NCBI GenBank assembly: GCA_020062065.1
Contig: JAGUWZ010000095.1
Span: 1 to 6,460 of the forward strand
Length of the DNA stretch: 6,460 nt
DNA from: Candidatus Omnitrophota bacterium
GTDB lineage: Bacteria > Omnitrophota > Gorgyraeia > Gygaellales > Profunditerraquicolaceae
Direction: 5' to 3'
Below, one piece after another: positions 4,887-6,460 of the stretch. The first letter of the stretch is position 1; each line of letters opens with the position of its first letter. Below the pieces are notes generated by a model that was not told the origin of the DNA, did not search any database, and saw only the letters and a list, made by a program, of their open reading frames with translations. The translations under genes and the position numbers were made by a program.

Positions 4887-6440
4887 TTACTTTGCGTACT
4901 CAATAGACCTGGTTTCCCGAATTACCGTTACTTTAATTTGTCCAGGATACTCCAGGCCTTCTTCGATTTTTTTCCGTATATCGCGGGCCAATGTTAGGGC
5001 ATCGTTATCGGAAATTTTTTCCGGCTGCACAATCACGCGTATCTCTCGGCCAGCCTGTATGGCGTAAGATTTATCTACCCCCTTAAAAAGATTGGCAATA
5101 GATTCTAATTTATCTAATCGCTTGACATATGTCTCTAAAGTTTCCCTTCTAGCGCCCGGCCGGGCAGCGCTTATAGCATCTGCTGCCACTGCCAGAACAG
5201 CGAAGAAAGTGGTGGGCGTTGTTTCTTCATGATGCGCCTCGATTGCATGAAGCACTTCAGTTGGCTCATTATATTTCTTGGCTATGTCAACTCCAATCTT
5301 GGCATGTGTTCCTTCGATCTGATGGTCTAAGGCTTTGCCGATATCGTGCAATAGACCAATGCGGTGTGCCAGTTTGAAATCAAGACCCAATTCCGAAGCC
5401 ATAACTCCCAAAAGATACGAAACTTCTTTGGAGTGCTGGAGGACATTCTGACCAAAACTGGTGCGGTATTTAAGACGCCCTAAAAGTTTAATCAACTCAG
5501 GATGCAAACCGTCAACACCTGAATCAAATGCCGCCCGTTCTCCCTCTTCGCGTATTTTATCCTCTAATTCTTTCTTGGTCTTCTCCACAATCTCTTCAAT
5601 ACGACCGGGATGAATCCTGCCGTCGGCAATGAGTTTTTCTAAACTTAAGCGGGCAGTCTCCCGGCGCACGGAATCAAAACAAGACAAGGTTACTGCCTCG
5701 GGCGTATCATCAATAATAACATCAACTCCTGTGGCCATTTCCAAGGCACGGATATTCCTTCCCTCTCTTCCGATAACCCGTCCTTTCATCTCATCATTCG
5801 GTAATGTTACCACGCTTACTGTTGATTCAACCGTATGTTCAACTGCACACCTTTGTATTGCCAGGCTTAAAATCTCTGCTGCCTTTTTATCTGCAATATT
5901 GCGCAACTCTTCTTCCTGCTTTTTAATCAACACTGCCTTCTCCGCATTTAATTCCTCGCTTACTCGGTTAAGTAAAATCTGTCTTGCCTCTTCTATGGAT
6001 AACGAAGCAATCTTTTGTAACCTCTCTTTCTCTTCAGCAATAAGTGCATGTAGCTGATTCTCCTTTGCCTTTATAGATTCTTCCTGTTTTTTAAAGGCAT
6101 CCTGTCGGATTTCAATATCTTTTTCTTTTTTCTCCAAGAGGTCGAGTCTGCGGTCTATATTTTCTTCTTTTTGTGCCAGTCTTTTCTCTAAATTAAAAAT
6201 ATCCTGCCTGCGATCTTTGGTCTGCTCTTCAAAATCCTGGCGCATTTTATACAAAAGATCCTTTGCCTCTAAATCTGCGCCACGACGTCTATTATCCGCT
6301 TCCCTCTTGGCCTGTTCTAATATATATTTAGCCCTGGTCTCAGCATCCTGGATCTTTTTTTCTGCCAGATACCTCCTTAAAAAATATCCCAGATATGTTG
6401 AGACAAAGGCTATGGTGATAAAAATAATTATGTTCCACAT
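4887..6440 (-). CDS. rny: Ribonuclease Y (membrane-anchored endoribonuclease)
   Basis: RNase Y starts bulk mRNA decay and processing by endonucleolytic cleavage at the inner face of the membrane. The 517-residue product has the full family layout at its usual length. A single membrane segment lies at about residues 3-21. A long charged coiled coil follows, at about 28-195. The KH RNA-binding domain carries GRVIGREGRNIR at 220-231. The HD domain has its metal ligands in place: H336, the HD pair H365-D366 (LLHDIGKA), H379, H403-H404 (EAHHEE) and D421 (AADAISAARPGAR). The ATG is preceded by AAGGAGGT with an 11-nt gap, and an in-frame TAA just upstream excludes a longer start. It is the first gene seen in the minus-strand cluster, followed by the ymdB-type gene as in many bacteria. 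Nothing appears broken. Family assignment is very secure. Confidence 0.97.
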   Translation of the reverse strand: MWNIIIFITIAFVSTYLGYFLRRYLAEKKIQDAETRAKYILEQAKREADNRRRGADLEAKDLLYKMRQDFEEQTKDRRQDIFNLEKRLAQKEENIDRRLDLLEKKEKDIEIRQDAFKKQEESIKAKENQLHALIAEEKERLQKIASLSIEEARQILLNRVSEELNAEKAVLIKKQEEELRNIADKKAAEILSLAIQRCAVEHTVESTVSVVTLPNDEMKGRVIGREGRNIRALEMATGVDVIIDDTPEAVTLSCFDSVRRETARLSLEKLIADGRIHPGRIEEIVEKTKKELEDKIREEGERAAFDSGVDGLHPELIKLLGRLKYRTSFGQNVLQHSKEVSYLLGVMASELGLDFKLAHRIGLLHDIGKALDHQIEGTHAKIGVDIAKKYNEPTEVLHAIEAHHEETTPTTFFAVLAVAADAISAARPGARRETLETYVKRLDKLESIANLFKGVDKSYAIQAGREIRVIVQPEKISDNDALTLARDIRKKIEEGLEYPGQIKVTVIRETRSIEYAK

Positions 6441-6450
6441 CGATTAATCA

Positions 6451-6458
6451 ACCTCCTT
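6451..6458 (-). promoter_or_regulatory. Shine-Dalgarno site of rny
   Basis: AAGGAGGT on the minus strand, 11 nt before the rny ATG. The match is near-perfect but the spacing is long. It fixes the start together with the in-frame TAA between it and the ATG. Confidence 0.8.
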
Positions 6459-6460
6459 CA

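Overview
The window looks like a chromosomal piece of an AT-rich, uncultured-type bacterium. All five recognisable genes lie on the minus strand and read right to left: ribonuclease Y (rny), a YmdB-type metallophosphoesterase, an exported glycoside-hydrolase-39-like protein, and the two exonuclease VII subunits (xseA, then xseB). An rny-ymdB pair is common in Firmicutes and in several candidate phyla. Its link to xseAB, together with intergenic DNA built from short degenerate words, makes me think of Omnitrophota or a similar candidate phylum. That placement is inference from gene order and style, not from a search.

Layout in transcription order. At 6440-4887 is rny, with a strong Shine-Dalgarno sequence. 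A 99-nt spacer follows, containing an inverted repeat and TAAACG-like words. At 4787-4002 is the YmdB-family phosphoesterase. Only 25 nt later, at 3976-2063, comes the GH39-like protein. Its first ~45 codons, including the signal peptide, are written in low-complexity repeat words, and its last codons run into another repeat-word stretch with a hairpin. At 1987-656 is xseA. A 287-nt spacer, almost entirely made of hairpins, separates it from xseB at 368-132. The left 131 nt hold no gene, only a hairpin and short repeats.

RNase Y (membrane-anchored mRNA decay), the YmdB-type phosphoesterase (a probable cyclic-nucleotide phosphodiesterase) and exonuclease VII (single-strand DNA degradation) form a nucleic-acid and nucleotide turnover set. 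The GH39-like gene is the outsider. It is repeat-bounded, is predicted to be exported, and lacks the family's acid/base glutamate while keeping the nucleophile.

The parts most worth a second look are the hairpin array between xseA and xseB (two hairpins share a loop decamer but have unrelated stems), the ~30-nt inverted repeat that brackets xseAB, the repeat-encoded signal peptide, and the altered GH39 active site. I see no CRISPR array, tRNA, rRNA, transposase or clear defence system.
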